Source: Variovorax flavidus
Lineage (GTDB): Bacteria > Pseudomonadota > Gammaproteobacteria > Burkholderiales > Burkholderiaceae_C
Length of the DNA stretch: 64,000 nucleotides
NCBI RefSeq assembly: GCF_030317145.1
Contig: NZ_JASZYE010000002.1
Span: forward strand, 62,001 to 126,000
Reading direction: 5' to 3'
The translations under genes and the position numbers were made by a program. Under the pieces are notes generated by a model that was not told the DNA's origin, ran no database searches, and was given only the letters and a program-made list of their open reading frames with translations. Positions within the stretch are counted from its first letter, which is position 1. Each line of letters opens with the position of its first letter. Shown in pieces: positions 35,117 to 48,220 of this stretch.

Positions 35117-36258
35117 CCCCCGGATTGTGCCGTGACCCCGAAGGTCAGCGGGCGCGAAGGGGCAGTCGCGCACCGAGTTGGTGCATCGACAGTGCTCTGG
35201 GCGCCCTTGCCGCTCGCGCAAGCACGGCACAGCGTCAACGCCAGCCGCTGCAGGGCCTGCCAACCGTTGGCCGGCCAATCGGGCTGCTTCAGGCCCTTGA
35301 CGATGCCGTCGACCACGTGCGCCGCGCGCAGCATGCGTGCAAGCGCGTGGTCGTCCAGTCGGGGCAGCACGCGCTCGAAGGCTCGCTCGCGCGGCCCCCA
35401 GATACGGTTCTCGCGCAGCGCCATGGGCAACGGGCGGCCGGCCGCCATCGCGTCCTTCACGCGCTTCAGCGCGCGGATGTCCTCGGCCAGCGTGTAGTGC
35501 ACCAGCACCTCGGCCTCGCCTTCGGCCTGCAGCCCTTCGAGCATGCGCGAGACGCGCTGCGGGTTGCCCGCCAGCACCGCCTCGGACAGCTTGAACACGT
35601 CATAGCGGGCCACGTTGTTGACGGCGCCTTCGACCTGCTCCCAGCTCAGTTCGCCTTCGGGGTGCAGCAGCGCGAGCTTCTGGATTTCCTGGTGCGCCGC
35701 GAGCAGGTTGCCCTCCACGCGATCGGCGAAGAACTGCAGCGTGCGCTGGCCCTCCTCGCCGGCCTTCACGCGCTGGCCCTGCTGGGCGAGGCGTTGCGCG
35801 ATCCATTGGGGCAGTGCGTTGCGCTCGATGGTCTCGACCTGCACGCTGACCCCGTTGTTCTCCAGCGCCGAGAACCAGGCGCCGGTGCGCGTGGCCTTGT
35901 CGAGGCGCGGAAGCATCACCAGCGTGAGCGTGCTGTCGTTGCCCTGCGCGGCCTCGGCGATCTGCTGCAGCGCCACGCTGCCGTCCTTGCCCGGCTTGCC
36001 CGAGGGAATGCGGATCTCGACGATCTGCCGGTCTGCAAAGAGACTCAGCGAGCCACCGGCCGCAAGCACGGCGCTCCAGTCGAAATGGGCACCGGCCACG
36101 GTGTACGAGCTGCGCTCGGTGTAACCCTGCGTGCGTGCCGCCGCGCGGATCGCATCGGCCGCTTCCTGCGCGAGCAGTGGCTCGTCGCCATGGATGGCGT
36201 ACAGCGGCGCCACCCGCTTGGCGAGGTGCGCGGAAAGTTGGGCCGGCGCCAGTTGCAC
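35113..36258 (-). CDS. holA: DNA polymerase III subunit delta
   Basis: The clamp-loader subunit that opens the beta sliding clamp, 381 residues. It follows the HolA pattern, with N-terminal [56 protein letters not shown], and a helical C-terminal collar domain. It is somewhat longer than the E. coli protein (343), mainly from a C-terminal tail. It sits in the leuS-lptE-holA-proA unit, 4 nt after lptE, and overlaps proA by 4 nt. Confidence 0.92.
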   Translation of the reverse strand: MQLAPAQLSAHLAKRVAPLYAIHGDEPLLAQEAADAIRAAARTQGYTERSSYTVAGAHFDWSAVLAAGGSLSLFADRQIVEIRIPSGKPGKDGSVALQQIAEAAQGNDSTLTLVMLPRLDKATRTGAWFSALENNGVSVQVETIERNALPQWIAQRLAQQGQRVKAGEEGQRTLQFFADRVEGNLLAAHQEIQKLALLHPEGELSWEQVEGAVNNVARYDVFKLSEAVLAGNPQRVSRMLEGLQAEGEAEVLVHYTLAEDIRALKRVKDAMAAGRPLPMALRENRIWGPRERAFERVLPRLDDHALARMLRAAHVVDGIVKGLKQPDWPANGWQALQRLALTLCRACASGKGAQSTVDAPTRCATAPSRPLTFGVTAQSGG

Positions 36259-36262
36259 GGGA

Positions 36263-36772
36263 TCAGGCGGGCTTGATGGCGGCGAGCCGGCGCAGGATCT
36301 GCTGTGCGATGTCGGTCTGCATGTCGCGGTACAGCAGCTCCGACTCGCCTTCCTTGGCCAGCGCCGCGGTTTCGTTGTAGGTGATGTCGCGCGTCTGCTG
36401 GATCGCGGTCGGGCCCATCAATTCCTTGCCGCCTTGCCCGCGCACCCTGAAGCGGATGGTCAATCGCAGGTTGAGTTCACGCACTTGGCCCGAGGCGTTG
36501 GTCGAGATCACGACGCTGTCGCGGTTCTCGCCCAGGATCTCGAACACCGCCTCGGCCTTGTCGGCCTGGTCGGCCGGGAGCACCTCGACCGTGCCGGCCG
36601 CCCGGAGGTTGCGCCGCAGGTAATTCGCGAACGCCGTGTTGCCCGGCACCGCGATGCTGTTGAACGCGAAATCGGGCGCCTTGCGCAACTGGAAGCCGCA
36701 ACCGGCGAGCGCGAGCGACGCCGCGCCCAGGGCCAGGAAGCCACGGCGCGGAAGGGCGGTGCGTGAGCTCAT
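36263..36772 (-). CDS. lptE: LPS-assembly lipoprotein LptE
   Basis: The outer-membrane lipoprotein that plugs the LptD barrel and helps insert LPS. The 169-residue protein has a twin-arginine-containing signal ending in the lipobox LALAGC (Cys25). After the signal come GFQLRKAPDFAFNSIAV, and a beta-rich body with RELNLRLTIRFRVRGQ. The ATG at 36770-36772 is 5 nt after the leuS stop. Together with leuS and holA it makes the gene order common in beta- and gammaproteobacteria. Confidence 0.92.
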   Translation of the reverse strand: MSSRTALPRRGFLALGAASLALAGCGFQLRKAPDFAFNSIAVPGNTAFANYLRRNLRAAGTVEVLPADQADKAEAVFEILGENRDSVVISTNASGQVRELNLRLTIRFRVRGQGGKELMGPTAIQQTRDITYNETAALAKEGESELLYRDMQTDIAQQILRRLAAIKPA

Positions 36773-36777
36773 GTGCT

Positions 36778-39417
36778 TCACAGGACCACGTTGACCAGCC
36801 GGCCCGGAACCACGATCACGCGCTTGGCCGTCGCGCCTTCGGCGTGCTTGGCCAGGACCTCGCTCGCCAGCACGATCTTCTCGATCTCCTGCTTCGAGGC
36901 GGCGGCCGGCACGCGCAGCGAACCGCGCAGCTTGCCGTTGACCTGGAGCATCAGCTCGATCTCGTCCTGTTCGAGCGCGCCGACGTCGACCACGGGCCAG
37001 GGCGCATCGAGCAGCTCGCCCATGTCCTTGTCGTAGCCGAGTTGCTTCCACAGCTCGTGCGCGATGTGCGGCGTCGCCGGATAGAGGCAGCGCAGCAGGA
37101 TGCCGAAGCCCTCGCGCACGGCGGCCTGGTCGCCCGCATCGGCCGCGGCGGGCTTGAAGCCCTCCAGCGCATTGAGCAACTTCATCGCGCCCGATACCAC
37201 CGTGTTGTATTGCATGCGCTGGTAGTCGTAGTCGACCTGGCGCAGCACGGTGTGCACCTCGTGCCGCAGCGCCTTGGCGTCCTTGCCGAATGCGGATGCC
37301 TTGCCGCCGCCGGCATCGGCCGCCGCACCGTGGAGCGCCACGCCGAAGTTCCAGACCCGGCGCAGGAAGCGGTAGCTGCCTTCGACCGCCGCGTCATTCC
37401 ACTCCAGCGTCGCCTCGGGCGGCGCGGTGAACATGGTGTAGAGCCGCGCGGTGTCGGCGCCGTACTTCTCGATCAGGTCCTGCGGGTCGACGCCGTTGCG
37501 CTCGGTCTTGCCCATCTTGCCGACGCCGCCGTATTCCAGCCGGGTGCCGTCCGCCAGAGTGCCGCCGGTGATACGGCCCTGGGCATCGAGTACGGGCGTG
37601 ACGTCGGACGGCGGGTAGTAGTCCTTGCCGCCCTTCTCGCCGCGCGTGTAGTAGATGTGGTTGAGCACCATGCCCTGCGTCAGCAGCTTGCTGAAGGGCT
37701 CGTCCACCGTGACCAGGCCGAGGTCGCGCATGACCTTGGTCCAGAAGCGTGCGTAGAGCAGATGCAGGATCGCGTGCTCGATGCCGCCGATGTACTGGTC
37801 CATCGGCATCCAGTACTTCGCGCCGTCGGCCACCATGGCCTCGTCGTTCTTCGGGTCGCAGTAGCGCATGAAGTACCACGAGCTGTCGACGAAGGTATCC
37901 ATCGTGTCGGTCTCGCGGCGCGCGGCCTTGCCGCAGACCGGGCAGACGACGCCGGCGTGGAAGCCTTCGTGCTTTGCCAGGGGATTGCCCGAGCCGTCGG
38001 GCACGCACTCCGTCGGCAGGACGACCGGCAGATCCTTCTCGGGCACCGGCACGGCGCCGTGCTCGTCGCAATGGATGATCGGGATCGGCGTGCCCCAGTA
38101 GCGCTGGCGGCTCACGCCCCAGTCGCGCAGGCGCCAGGTGGTCTGCATCTCGCCCAGGCCCTTCTGGCCGAGGGCGTGGGCGACCGCCTTGACTGCCTCG
38201 GCATAGTGCATGCCGCTGAAGTTGTCGGAGTTGATGGTCACGCCGCGCTGCTTGTCGCCGTACCAGTCCTGCCAGCGGTGGTAGTCGAAATGCGGTTCGT
38301 CGTCGACCAGCACGACCTGGATGATCTCGATGCCGTACTTGTTGGCAAAGGCGAAATCGCGCTCGTCGTGCGCGGGCACGCCCATCACGGCGCCGTCGCC
38401 GTAGCCGATCAGCACGTAGTTGCCGACCCAGACCGGAACCTGCTCCTCGGTGATGGGGTGCGTGACGGTGAGCCCCGTGGGCACGCCCTTCTTTTCCTGC
38501 GTGGCAAGCTCGGCCTCGGTGGTGCCGCCGCTCTTGCACTCCTCGATGAAGGCCGCGACCTTGGGATTCGACTTCGCGGCGTGCAGCGCCAGCGGATGCT
38601 CCGGCGCCACGGCGCAGAAGGTGACGCCCATGATCGTGTCGGCGCGCGTCGTGAAGACGTACATGCGGCCGCCCTGGATCAGTTCGCCCTTGGCGTCCTT
38701 GATCTGGTGCGTGAAGGCGAAGCGCACGCCCTCGCTCTTGCCGATCCAGTTTTCCTGCATCAGCTTGACGCGCTCGGGCCAGCCGGGCAGCTTGTGCTGG
38801 GTGTGGTCGAGCAGTTCCTCGGCGTAGTCGCTGATCTTGAGGTAGTAGCCCGGGATCTCGCGGCGCTCGACGGTGGCGCCGGTGCGCCAGCCCTTGCCGT
38901 CGATCACCTGCTCGTTGGCCAGCACGGTCTGGTCGACCGGATCCCAGTTGACGACCTGCGTCTTGCGGTAGGCGATGCCCTTTTCGAGCATCTTCAGGAA
39001 CAGCCACTGGTTCCACTTGTAGTAGGCCGGGTCGCAGGTCGCGATCTCGCGGCTCCAGTCGATCGCCAGCCCCATGGCCTGGAGCTGGCTCTTCATGTAG
39101 CCGATGTTCTCGTAGGTCCACTGGGCCGGCGGCACGCCGTTCTTGAGCGCCGCGTTCTCCGCCGGCAGGCCGAAGGCGTCCCAGCCCATGGGCATCAGGA
39201 CGTTGTAGCCGCTCATGCGCAGGTAGCGCGTGAGCATGTCGTTGATCGTGTAGTTGCGCACATGGCCCATGTGCAGCTTGCCGCTGGGGTACGGCAGCAT
39301 CGAACAGGCGTAGTACTTTTTCCTGCGCGTGTCCTCGGTCACGCGGTAGGCATCGGCGGCGGTCCAGTGGGCCTGGGCTGCGGACTCGACGTCGCTGGGT
39401 TTATAGCTGGGGTTCAT
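36778..39417 (-). CDS. leuS: Leucyl-tRNA synthetase
   Basis: A class I synthetase of 879 residues with an inserted CP1 editing domain. HIGH is HMGH (49-52 in [12 protein letters not shown]). The zinc-like cluster [12 protein letters not shown] and editing-domain threonine-rich region are present. The KMSKS loop is unusual: it reads [12 protein letters not shown] (634-645) where most bacterial LeuRS have KMSKSKNNGVDP; both lysines are kept. I chose the ATG at 39415-39417 (MNPSYKP) rather than a TTG four codons upstream. It heads the leuS-lptE-holA-proA unit. Confidence 0.96.
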   Translation of the reverse strand: MNPSYKPSDVESAAQAHWTAADAYRVTEDTRRKKYYACSMLPYPSGKLHMGHVRNYTINDMLTRYLRMSGYNVLMPMGWDAFGLPAENAALKNGVPPAQWTYENIGYMKSQLQAMGLAIDWSREIATCDPAYYKWNQWLFLKMLEKGIAYRKTQVVNWDPVDQTVLANEQVIDGKGWRTGATVERREIPGYYLKISDYAEELLDHTQHKLPGWPERVKLMQENWIGKSEGVRFAFTHQIKDAKGELIQGGRMYVFTTRADTIMGVTFCAVAPEHPLALHAAKSNPKVAAFIEECKSGGTTEAELATQEKKGVPTGLTVTHPITEEQVPVWVGNYVLIGYGDGAVMGVPAHDERDFAFANKYGIEIIQVVLVDDEPHFDYHRWQDWYGDKQRGVTINSDNFSGMHYAEAVKAVAHALGQKGLGEMQTTWRLRDWGVSRQRYWGTPIPIIHCDEHGAVPVPEKDLPVVLPTECVPDGSGNPLAKHEGFHAGVVCPVCGKAARRETDTMDTFVDSSWYFMRYCDPKNDEAMVADGAKYWMPMDQYIGGIEHAILHLLYARFWTKVMRDLGLVTVDEPFSKLLTQGMVLNHIYYTRGEKGGKDYYPPSDVTPVLDAQGRITGGTLADGTRLEYGGVGKMGKTERNGVDPQDLIEKYGADTARLYTMFTAPPEATLEWNDAAVEGSYRFLRRVWNFGVALHGAAADAGGGKASAFGKDAKALRHEVHTVLRQVDYDYQRMQYNTVVSGAMKLLNALEGFKPAAADAGDQAAVREGFGILLRCLYPATPHIAHELWKQLGYDKDMGELLDAPWPVVDVGALEQDEIELMLQVNGKLRGSLRVPAAASKQEIEKIVLASEVLAKHAEGATAKRVIVVPGRLVNVVL

Positions 39418-39529
39418 TGGACTTCGCAACAGCCCGGCACCAGGCGGCCGGGGGAAGACGGATTATCGCGGGTTGGACAATGGCCCACTTCTCGCATGCC
39501 ACAATGATTTTCGAACCGGAGAGGCACGC

Positions 39530-41152
39530 ATGGTCAAGGACTGGTGGCGCGGAGCGGTGATCTACCAGATCTACCCGCGCAGCTTCATGGACAGCAATGG
39601 CGACGGGATCGGCGACCTGCCAGGGATCACGGCCAGGCTCGACCACGTTGCCGACCTGGGCGCGGACGCCATCTGGGTTTCGCCCTTCTTCCGGTCGCCG
39701 ATGAAGGATTTCGGCTACGACGTGGCCGATTACCGCGCGGTCGACCCGATGTTCGGCACGCTCGCCGACTTCGACGCGCTGCTCGCCCGGGCGCATGCAC
39801 TGGGCCTGAAGGTCATCATCGACCAGGTGCTCTCCCACACCTCCGACCAGCACGCCTGGTTCGCAGCCAGCCGGGCAAGCCGCCAGAACCCGCAGGCCGA
39901 CTGGTATGTGTGGGCCGATCCACGGCCCGACGGCACGCCGCCCAACAACTGGCTGTCGGTCTTCGGCGGTTCGGCCTGGCAGTGGGACTCGCGCCGGCGG
40001 CAGTACTACCTGCACAGCTTCCTGACCGAGCAGCCGGACCTCAACTTCCATTGCCAGGCGGTGCAGGACACGCTGCTCGGCGAAGTGCGTTTCTGGTGCG
40101 AGCGCGGCGTCGACGGATTCCGATTCGACGCCTGCAACCACCAGTTCCACGATGCGCAATTGCGGGACAACCCACCCGCCGACGGCGGCGAGGTGAGCAC
40201 GGTGCGCGCCGACAACCCCTACGCGATGCAGCAGCATCGCCACGACAAGAGCCAGCCCGAGAACCTGGTCTTCCTCGAACGGCTGCGCCGGCTCCTCGAT
40301 GAATACGGCGCGGTCGCGCTCGGCGAGGTCGGCGACGAAAACGCGCCGCCGGTGATGGCCCAGTACACCGAGCGCGGCAAGCGGCTGCACCTGGCGTACA
40401 GCTTCAGCCTGCTCACGAGCGAGCACAGCGCGCGCCATCTGCGCACGCAGGTCGAGGCGCTGGACCAGGCGCTCGCCGAAACCGACGGCTGGGGCTGCTG
40501 GGCGGTCTCGAACCACGACGTGCCACGCGTCGCCAGCCGCTGGAACGCCAATGGCCAGGACGACACCCGCCGCGACCGCCTCTGGCTCGCACTGCTGCTG
40601 TCGCTGCGAGGCAGCGCCAGCGTGTACCAGGGCGAGGAACTCGGCCTGCCCGAAGCGGAAGTGCCTTTCGAGTTGCTGCAGGATCCGTACGGCCGCGCCT
40701 TCTGGCCCGAGTTCAAGGGCCGCGACGGCGCCCGCACGCCGATCCCCTGGCTCGCCGACGCACAGCACGCGGGCTTCACCAGCGGCGCGCCGTGGCTGCC
40801 GGTATCCGACACGCACATTCCGCTGGCCATCGACCAGCAGGAGGGCGATCCGCAGTCCATGCTCCACTTCAGCCGCGCGCTGCTGCGCTGGCGCCGCGGC
40901 CAGCCGCTGCTTCGCATGGGCAGCATGAAGTTCCTGGATGCGCCTGAACCTTTGTTGTGGTTCGAACGGCGGGACGGAGACGCCTCGCTGCAGGCCGTCT
41001 TCAATCTTTCCGCCGAGCCGGCTTCGCTGGCCTTGCCCCAAGCCCTCGCACCGATCGCGGGCGCCCCGTTCTCCGGCGCGCGGATCGAAGGCCGGACACT
41101 CGCATTGCCGCCCTTCGGCGTCTTCTTCGGAGAACCGCTCCATGCTCCCTGA
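39530..41152 (+). CDS. GH13 alpha-glucosidase (oligo-1,6/alpha-glucosidase type)
   Basis: A glycoside hydrolase family 13 enzyme of 540 residues that opens [30 protein letters not shown]. Catalytic residues are visible: nucleophile Asp in [14 protein letters not shown], acid Glu in [10 protein letters not shown], and Asp in [10 protein letters not shown]. The absence of a signal peptide indicates an intracellular enzyme acting on short alpha-glucans. It begins the glycogen cluster and overlaps glgB by 11 nt, so it is probably part of glycogen turnover. Whether the bond preference is 1,4 or 1,6 cannot be decided. Confidence 0.87.
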   Translation: MVKDWWRGAVIYQIYPRSFMDSNGDGIGDLPGITARLDHVADLGADAIWVSPFFRSPMKDFGYDVADYRAVDPMFGTLADFDALLARAHALGLKVIIDQVLSHTSDQHAWFAASRASRQNPQADWYVWADPRPDGTPPNNWLSVFGGSAWQWDSRRRQYYLHSFLTEQPDLNFHCQAVQDTLLGEVRFWCERGVDGFRFDACNHQFHDAQLRDNPPADGGEVSTVRADNPYAMQQHRHDKSQPENLVFLERLRRLLDEYGAVALGEVGDENAPPVMAQYTERGKRLHLAYSFSLLTSEHSARHLRTQVEALDQALAETDGWGCWAVSNHDVPRVASRWNANGQDDTRRDRLWLALLLSLRGSASVYQGEELGLPEAEVPFELLQDPYGRAFWPEFKGRDGARTPIPWLADAQHAGFTSGAPWLPVSDTHIPLAIDQQEGDPQSMLHFSRALLRWRRGQPLLRMGSMKFLDAPEPLLWFERRDGDASLQAVFNLSAEPASLALPQALAPIAGAPFSGARIEGRTLALPPFGVFFGEPLHAP

Positions 41153-43297
41153 TGCCGAAGTCCGCGCCCTGATGCGCGCCGAACATGGCGATCCTTTCGC
41201 CGTGCTCGGACCGCACGAGAGCGACGAAGGCTTGTGGGTCCGCGCCCTGCTGCCCGGCGCCAAGGCCGTGGCGGTGATGCATTCCGGCTCGGGCTGGCCG
41301 CTGGCCGAACTCGATCGGCAGGGCGGCAGCGATCTCTTCGCCGGGCTCGTGCCCGCTTCGGAAGCCCGGCTGGGCTACAGCTTCCAGGTCGACTGGGGCA
41401 CGCACAGCTCGCTGCTCGACGATCCGTACCGCTTCTCCTTCGTGCTCGGCGAAACCGACGTCTGGCTGCTGGCCGAAGGCACGCACCTGCGGCCCTTCGA
41501 GCAGCTGGGCGCGCACCTGCGCGAAATCGACGGCGTTCGCGGCGTGGCATTCGCGGTGTGGGCGCCGAATGCGCGGCGCGTGTCGGTGGTCGGCGATTTC
41601 AACCAGTGGGACGGCCGGCGCCACATGATGCGGCTGCGCCGCGAGTGCGGCGTGTGGGAGATCTTCGCGCCGCACGTGGCGCCGGGCGACAGCTACGAAT
41701 TCGAGATCCTCTCGGCGCAGGGGCAGGTGCTGCGCAAGGCCGACCCCTTCGGCTTCTCCGCCCGGCTGCGGCCGGACACGGCCTGCGTCGTGCAGCCGCT
41801 GCCCCAGCCTGCAAAGGTGCCGCCCGGCCGCGCCGAAGCCAACGCACGCGACGCGCCCATCAGCATCTACGAAGTCCACCTCGGCTCGTGGCGGCGCAAG
41901 AACGGCCACGAATGGCTCGACTATCGCGAGCTGGCCGACACGCTGGTGCCTTACGCGCGCGACATGGGCTTTACCCACATCGAGCTGCTGCCGATCAGCG
42001 AGCACCCCTTCGACGGCTCATGGGGCTACCAGCCGATCGGCCTCTACGCGCCGACCTCGCGCTTCGGCACGCCCGGCGACTTCCGCGCCTTCGTCGAAGC
42101 CGCGCACGCAGCCGGACTGGGCGTGATCCTCGACTGGGTGCCGGCGCATTTCCCGACCGACTCGCATGGACTGGGCAACTTCGACGGCACGGCCCTCTAT
42201 GAATATGCCGACCCGCGCGAGGGCTTCCACAACGACTGGCAGACGCTGATCTTCAACTACGCGCGAACGGAGGTGCGCAACTACCTCGTCGGCAACGCGC
42301 TCTACTGGCTGGAGCGCTACGGCGTCGACGGGCTGCGCGTCGATGCGGTCGCCTCGATGCTCTACCGCGACTACAGCCGCGAGCCCGGCCAGTGGGTGCC
42401 CAACGCCCATGGCGGCCGCGAGAACCTGGAGGCCATCGACTTCCTGCGGCGCATGAACCGCGTGGTCGGTGTCGAGCGGCCCGGCACCGTCACCATCGCG
42501 GAAGAGTCGACCAGCTTCCCTGGCGTGACGCGACCGCCCGAGAACGGCGGTCTCGGCTTCCACTACAAGTGGAACATGGGCTGGATGAACGACACGCTGG
42601 CCTACACCGGCATCGACCCGGTCTACCGCAAGCACCACCACCAGCAGATCACCTTCGGGCTGATGTATGCGCACACCGAGAACTTCGTGCTGCCGCTGTC
42701 GCACGACGAGGTGGTGCACGGCAAGGGCTCGATGATCGGCCGCTTGCCGGGCGACGCCTGGCAGAAGTTCGCGGGGCTGCGCAACCTCTACGGCTACCTG
42801 TGGGCGTATCCGGGCAAGAAGCTGCTGTTCATGGGCGGCGAGTTTGCGCAGTGGGGGGAATGGGACGCCGACCGCAGCCTGGACTGGCACCTGCTGGAGC
42901 AGACGTCGCACCAGGGCATCCGGCGGCTGGTGCGGGACCTGAACAACGTCTATCGCCATTTCCCCGCGCTGCACGAACTTGACTGCGAGCCGCAGGGCTT
43001 CGAGTGGCTCAGCCATGACGACGCGGAGCATTCGGTGTTCGCCTTCGTGCGGCGCGCGCGGGATGACGCGTTCGTGGCGGCCGTGTGCAACTTCACGCCG
43101 GTGGCGCGGCATGGATATCGGCTGGGCATTCCGGCCGCGGGGCGATACCGCGAAATCATCAACACCGACAACGCGGTGTACGGGGGAAGCGGCGTGGGCA
43201 ACGGGGTGGTGCAGAGCGAGGCGGTGGCCTGGCAAGGGCAGGCGCAGTCGCTGGTGATTTCCGTGCCGCCGCTGGCAACCGCGATGTGGGTGCTGGA

Positions 43298-43301
<4 letters not shown>
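41142..43301 (+). CDS. glgB: 1,4-alpha-glucan branching enzyme
   Basis: Makes alpha-1,6 branches in glycogen, 719 residues. The N1 domain (about 1-110, [25 protein letters not shown]) is followed by the CBM48 ([15 protein letters not shown]) and the GH13 core with [20 protein letters not shown] (nucleophile), [15 protein letters not shown] (acid/base) and [15 protein letters not shown]. The ATG at 41142 overlaps the GH13 gene by 11 nt. Its own stop overlaps the GTG of glgX (GTGA). Intact and of normal length. Confidence 0.96.
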
Positions 43302-45358
<2,057 letters not shown>

Positions 45359-45425
45359 GAGCCAAGCGCCCGCCGGGGTGCTAGGCTGGATCACCGGGAA
45401 ACGGAAAAACCAACGGAGACATCTG

Positions 45426-46718
45426 ATGGCCCAAATCGAGCAACCGACACTCCAGGCTCACCAACTCGTCCGCCGCACCATCGCCCTGGTGCTCGCCGGC
45501 GGACGAGGTTCCCGGCTCAAGCAACTCACCGACCGACGGGCCAAGCCCGCGGTCTACTTCGGCGGCAAGTTCCGCATCATCGATTTCGCGCTGTCGAACT
45601 GCCTCAACTCCGGCATCCGGCGCATGGCGGTGGTGACGCAATACAAGTCGCACTCGCTGATGCGCCACCTGCAGCGCGGCTGGAGCTTCCTGCGCGCCGA
45701 GCTCAACGAGATGGTCGATGTGCTGCCGGCCCAGCAGCGCGTCGGCGACGAGCACTGGTATCGCGGCACGGCCGATGCCGTCTACCAGAACCTGGACATC
45801 ATCCAGACCCGGTCGACGCCGCACGACTACGTGGTCGTGCTGGCCGGCGACCACGTCTACAAGATGGACTACTCGATCATGCTGACCGACCACGTCGCGC
45901 ACGGCCTGGGCTGCACGGTCGGCTGCATCGAGGTGCCACGCATGGAAGCGGTGGCCTTCGGCGTGATGGCGATCGAAAAGGACCGCAAGATCACCGAGTT
46001 CCTCGAAAAGCCGGCCGATCCGCCCGCCATGCCCGGCAACGCGGACGTCGCGCTGGCGAGCATGGGCATCTACATCTTCGATTCCGAGTACCTGTACCAG
46101 TTGCTCGAGGAAGACAACGCCAACCCGGAGTCGAACCACGATTTCGGCAAGGACATCATTCCGCGCGTCGTCGCCGCGGGCCGTGCGGTGGCGCATCCTT
46201 TCGGCATGTCCTGCGTCACGCGGGCCCGGCGCGGGGCCGACGCGAAGGCCTACTGGCGCGACGTGGGCACGATTGATGCATTCTGGGCAGCGAACCTGGA
46301 CCTGGCTTCCATCACCCCGGAGCTCGACATCTATGACACCGACTGGCCCATCTGGACCTACCAGCGGCAGCTGCCGCCGGCCAAGTTCGTGCTCGATCGC
46401 GACGGCAAGCACGGGATGACGGTCAACACCATCGTCTCGGGCGGCTGCATCGTCTCGGGCTCCAAGGTCAGCAGCTCGGTGCTGTTCTCGGGCGTGCGGG
46501 TGCATTCCTTCTGCGAGATCAACGAAGCGGTGCTGCTGCCCGATGTGGAAGTCGGCCGCGGCGCCCGCCTGAACAAGGTGGTGATCGACCGGGCCTGCGT
46601 GATTCCCGATGAGATGGTGGTCGGCGAGGACCCCGCGGCCGACGCGGCGCGTTTCGAGCGGACGGAGGGCGGCGTGGTCCTGATCACGCGCGAGATGCTC
46701 AAGCGTCTGGAGCCATAG
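45426..46718 (+). CDS. glgC: Glucose-1-phosphate adenylyltransferase
   Basis: Makes ADP-glucose, the committed step of glycogen synthesis, 430 residues. The pyrophosphorylase motif is [32 protein letters not shown] (in parts, residues about 23-54). Also visible are the substrate site [26 protein letters not shown], and a left-handed beta-helix C-domain ([20 protein letters not shown]). The ATG at 45426 has GGAGA 7-11 nt upstream. It is allosterically regulated in relatives; the N-terminal basic cluster needed for this ([10 protein letters not shown]) is present. glgA starts 6 nt after its stop. Confidence 0.95.
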   Translation: MAQIEQPTLQAHQLVRRTIALVLAGGRGSRLKQLTDRRAKPAVYFGGKFRIIDFALSNCLNSGIRRMAVVTQYKSHSLMRHLQRGWSFLRAELNEMVDVLPAQQRVGDEHWYRGTADAVYQNLDIIQTRSTPHDYVVVLAGDHVYKMDYSIMLTDHVAHGLGCTVGCIEVPRMEAVAFGVMAIEKDRKITEFLEKPADPPAMPGNADVALASMGIYIFDSEYLYQLLEEDNANPESNHDFGKDIIPRVVAAGRAVAHPFGMSCVTRARRGADAKAYWRDVGTIDAFWAANLDLASITPELDIYDTDWPIWTYQRQLPPAKFVLDRDGKHGMTVNTIVSGGCIVSGSKVSSSVLFSGVRVHSFCEINEAVLLPDVEVGRGARLNKVVIDRACVIPDEMVVGEDPAADAARFERTEGGVVLITREMLKRLEP

Positions 46719-46724
46719 CAGCGC

Positions 46725-48185
46725 ATGCGGGTCCTCCAGGTCAGCGCCGAACTGTTTCCCCTGCTCAAGACCGGAGGGTTGGCCGATATCGCGGGTGCGC
46801 TGCCGCTGGCGCTCATGGCGGCGGGGCAGGATGTGCGGGTGCTTCTGCCGGGATTTCCGGCGATCGTCGCCGGGGTTCGTGACGCGGTGACGGTGAAGGA
46901 GTTCGCAGCGCCCTGGGGCGAACGCGCGAGCTTGCGCCTCGGCCGCATCGTGACGCCCGGCGCGCGCGACATCGCCGCCTATGTGATCGACGCACCCGCC
47001 CTCTACGACCGGCCCGGCAACCCCTACGAAGACCTCGCCCGCGAGCCCTACGGCGACAACCACCGGCGCTTCGCGCTGCTCGGCTGGGCCGCGGCACAGA
47101 TCGCGCAAGGGCTGGACGCCGACTGGCAGCCCGAAATCGTGCATGCCCACGACTGGCATGCAGCGCTGGCGCCGGCCTACCTCGCCTTCGCGCGGCCCAG
47201 CGGACGTCCCCGCGTAGGTAGCGTGTTCACCGTGCACAACCTGGCCTACCAGGGCCTGTTCGCGCCGCGGCATTTCTCCGAACTGGGCCTGCCGCCCGCA
47301 GCCTTCGGCGTCGAGGGGCTCGAGTACTACGGCCAGCTGTCATTCATGAAGGGCGGGCTTTGCTTCGCCGACCGCATCACCACCGTGAGCCCGACCTATG
47401 CGCGCGAGATCCAGACGCCGGAGCAGGGTTGCGGGCTGGACGGCCTGCTGCGCAGCCGCTCGCACGTGCTCACGGGCATCCTCAACGCCGTCGATGACCA
47501 GATCTGGAATCCGGCCACGGACACCCTGATCCCGTTCCGCTACGACCTGCGGCGGCTGGGCGGCAAGGCGCAGTGCAAGGCCGCGCTGCAGGAAGAACTC
47601 GGCCTGGCGCCGCAAGCCGATGCGCCGCTGTTCGTGGTGGTGAGCCGGCTGACCGAACAGAAGGGCCTGCACCTCGTGCTCGGCGGGCTCGACGCGCTGC
47701 TGGCGCAAGGCGGTCAGCTCGCGCTGCTCGGCAGCGGAGATGCGCCACTGGAAACGGCCTTCCGGCAGCGTGCCACGGCCGCACCGGAATCGGTCAGCGT
47801 CACGCTGGGCTACAGCGAGCCGTTGGCGCATCGCCTCTTCGGCGCCGGCGACGTCACGCTGGTCCCGTCGCTCTTCGAGCCCTGCGGCCTCACGCAGATG
47901 TACGGTCTCAAGTACGGCAGCCTGCCGCTCGTGCACCACGTCGGCGGCCTGGCCGACACGGTGGTCGACGCCACCCTGGAAGATCTGGCCAGCGGCGAAG
48001 CCACGGGCTTTGCCTTCGACGACTTCGATGACGCAGGTTATGCGCGCGCGCTTCGCCGCGCCTTTGCGCTCTACCGGCGGCCGGCCGACTGGCGCGCCGT
48101 TCGCGCGAATGCCATGCGCCGCCCCGCCGACTGGGGCACTGCTGCCGCCCGCTACCTCGACGTCTTCGCCGAGGCCCTGGCCTGA
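46725..48185 (+). CDS. glgA: Glycogen synthase (ADP-glucose)
   Basis: GT5 glycosyltransferase elongating alpha-1,4-glucan from ADP-glucose, 486 residues. The N-terminal donor motif is [18 protein letters not shown] (KTGGLAD near 16-22). The C-terminal domain carries [17 protein letters not shown] and [32 protein letters not shown], with the catalytic Glu in EPCGL. It starts 6 nt after glgC and precedes glgP by 35 nt, all on one strand, so the synthesis and breakdown genes are probably transcribed together. Confidence 0.95.
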   Translation: MRVLQVSAELFPLLKTGGLADIAGALPLALMAAGQDVRVLLPGFPAIVAGVRDAVTVKEFAAPWGERASLRLGRIVTPGARDIAAYVIDAPALYDRPGNPYEDLAREPYGDNHRRFALLGWAAAQIAQGLDADWQPEIVHAHDWHAALAPAYLAFARPSGRPRVGSVFTVHNLAYQGLFAPRHFSELGLPPAAFGVEGLEYYGQLSFMKGGLCFADRITTVSPTYAREIQTPEQGCGLDGLLRSRSHVLTGILNAVDDQIWNPATDTLIPFRYDLRRLGGKAQCKAALQEELGLAPQADAPLFVVVSRLTEQKGLHLVLGGLDALLAQGGQLALLGSGDAPLETAFRQRATAAPESVSVTLGYSEPLAHRLFGAGDVTLVPSLFEPCGLTQMYGLKYGSLPLVHHVGGLADTVVDATLEDLASGEATGFAFDDFDDAGYARALRRAFALYRRPADWRAVRANAMRRPADWGTAAARYLDVFAEALA

Positions 48186-48220
48186 AGCCCATCCGTCAGA
48201 GAACCCACACCGTTCCCACC

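Noticed and set aside
35117..35278. N-terminal extension of proA by 54 codons
   Set aside because: It lies inside holA; the ATG at 35116 makes an ATGA overlap and gives the normal ProA N-terminus.
36763..39507. Open frame of 914 codons antisense to leuS
   Set aside because: Same G+C artefact; the opposite strand encodes an intact leucyl-tRNA synthetase.
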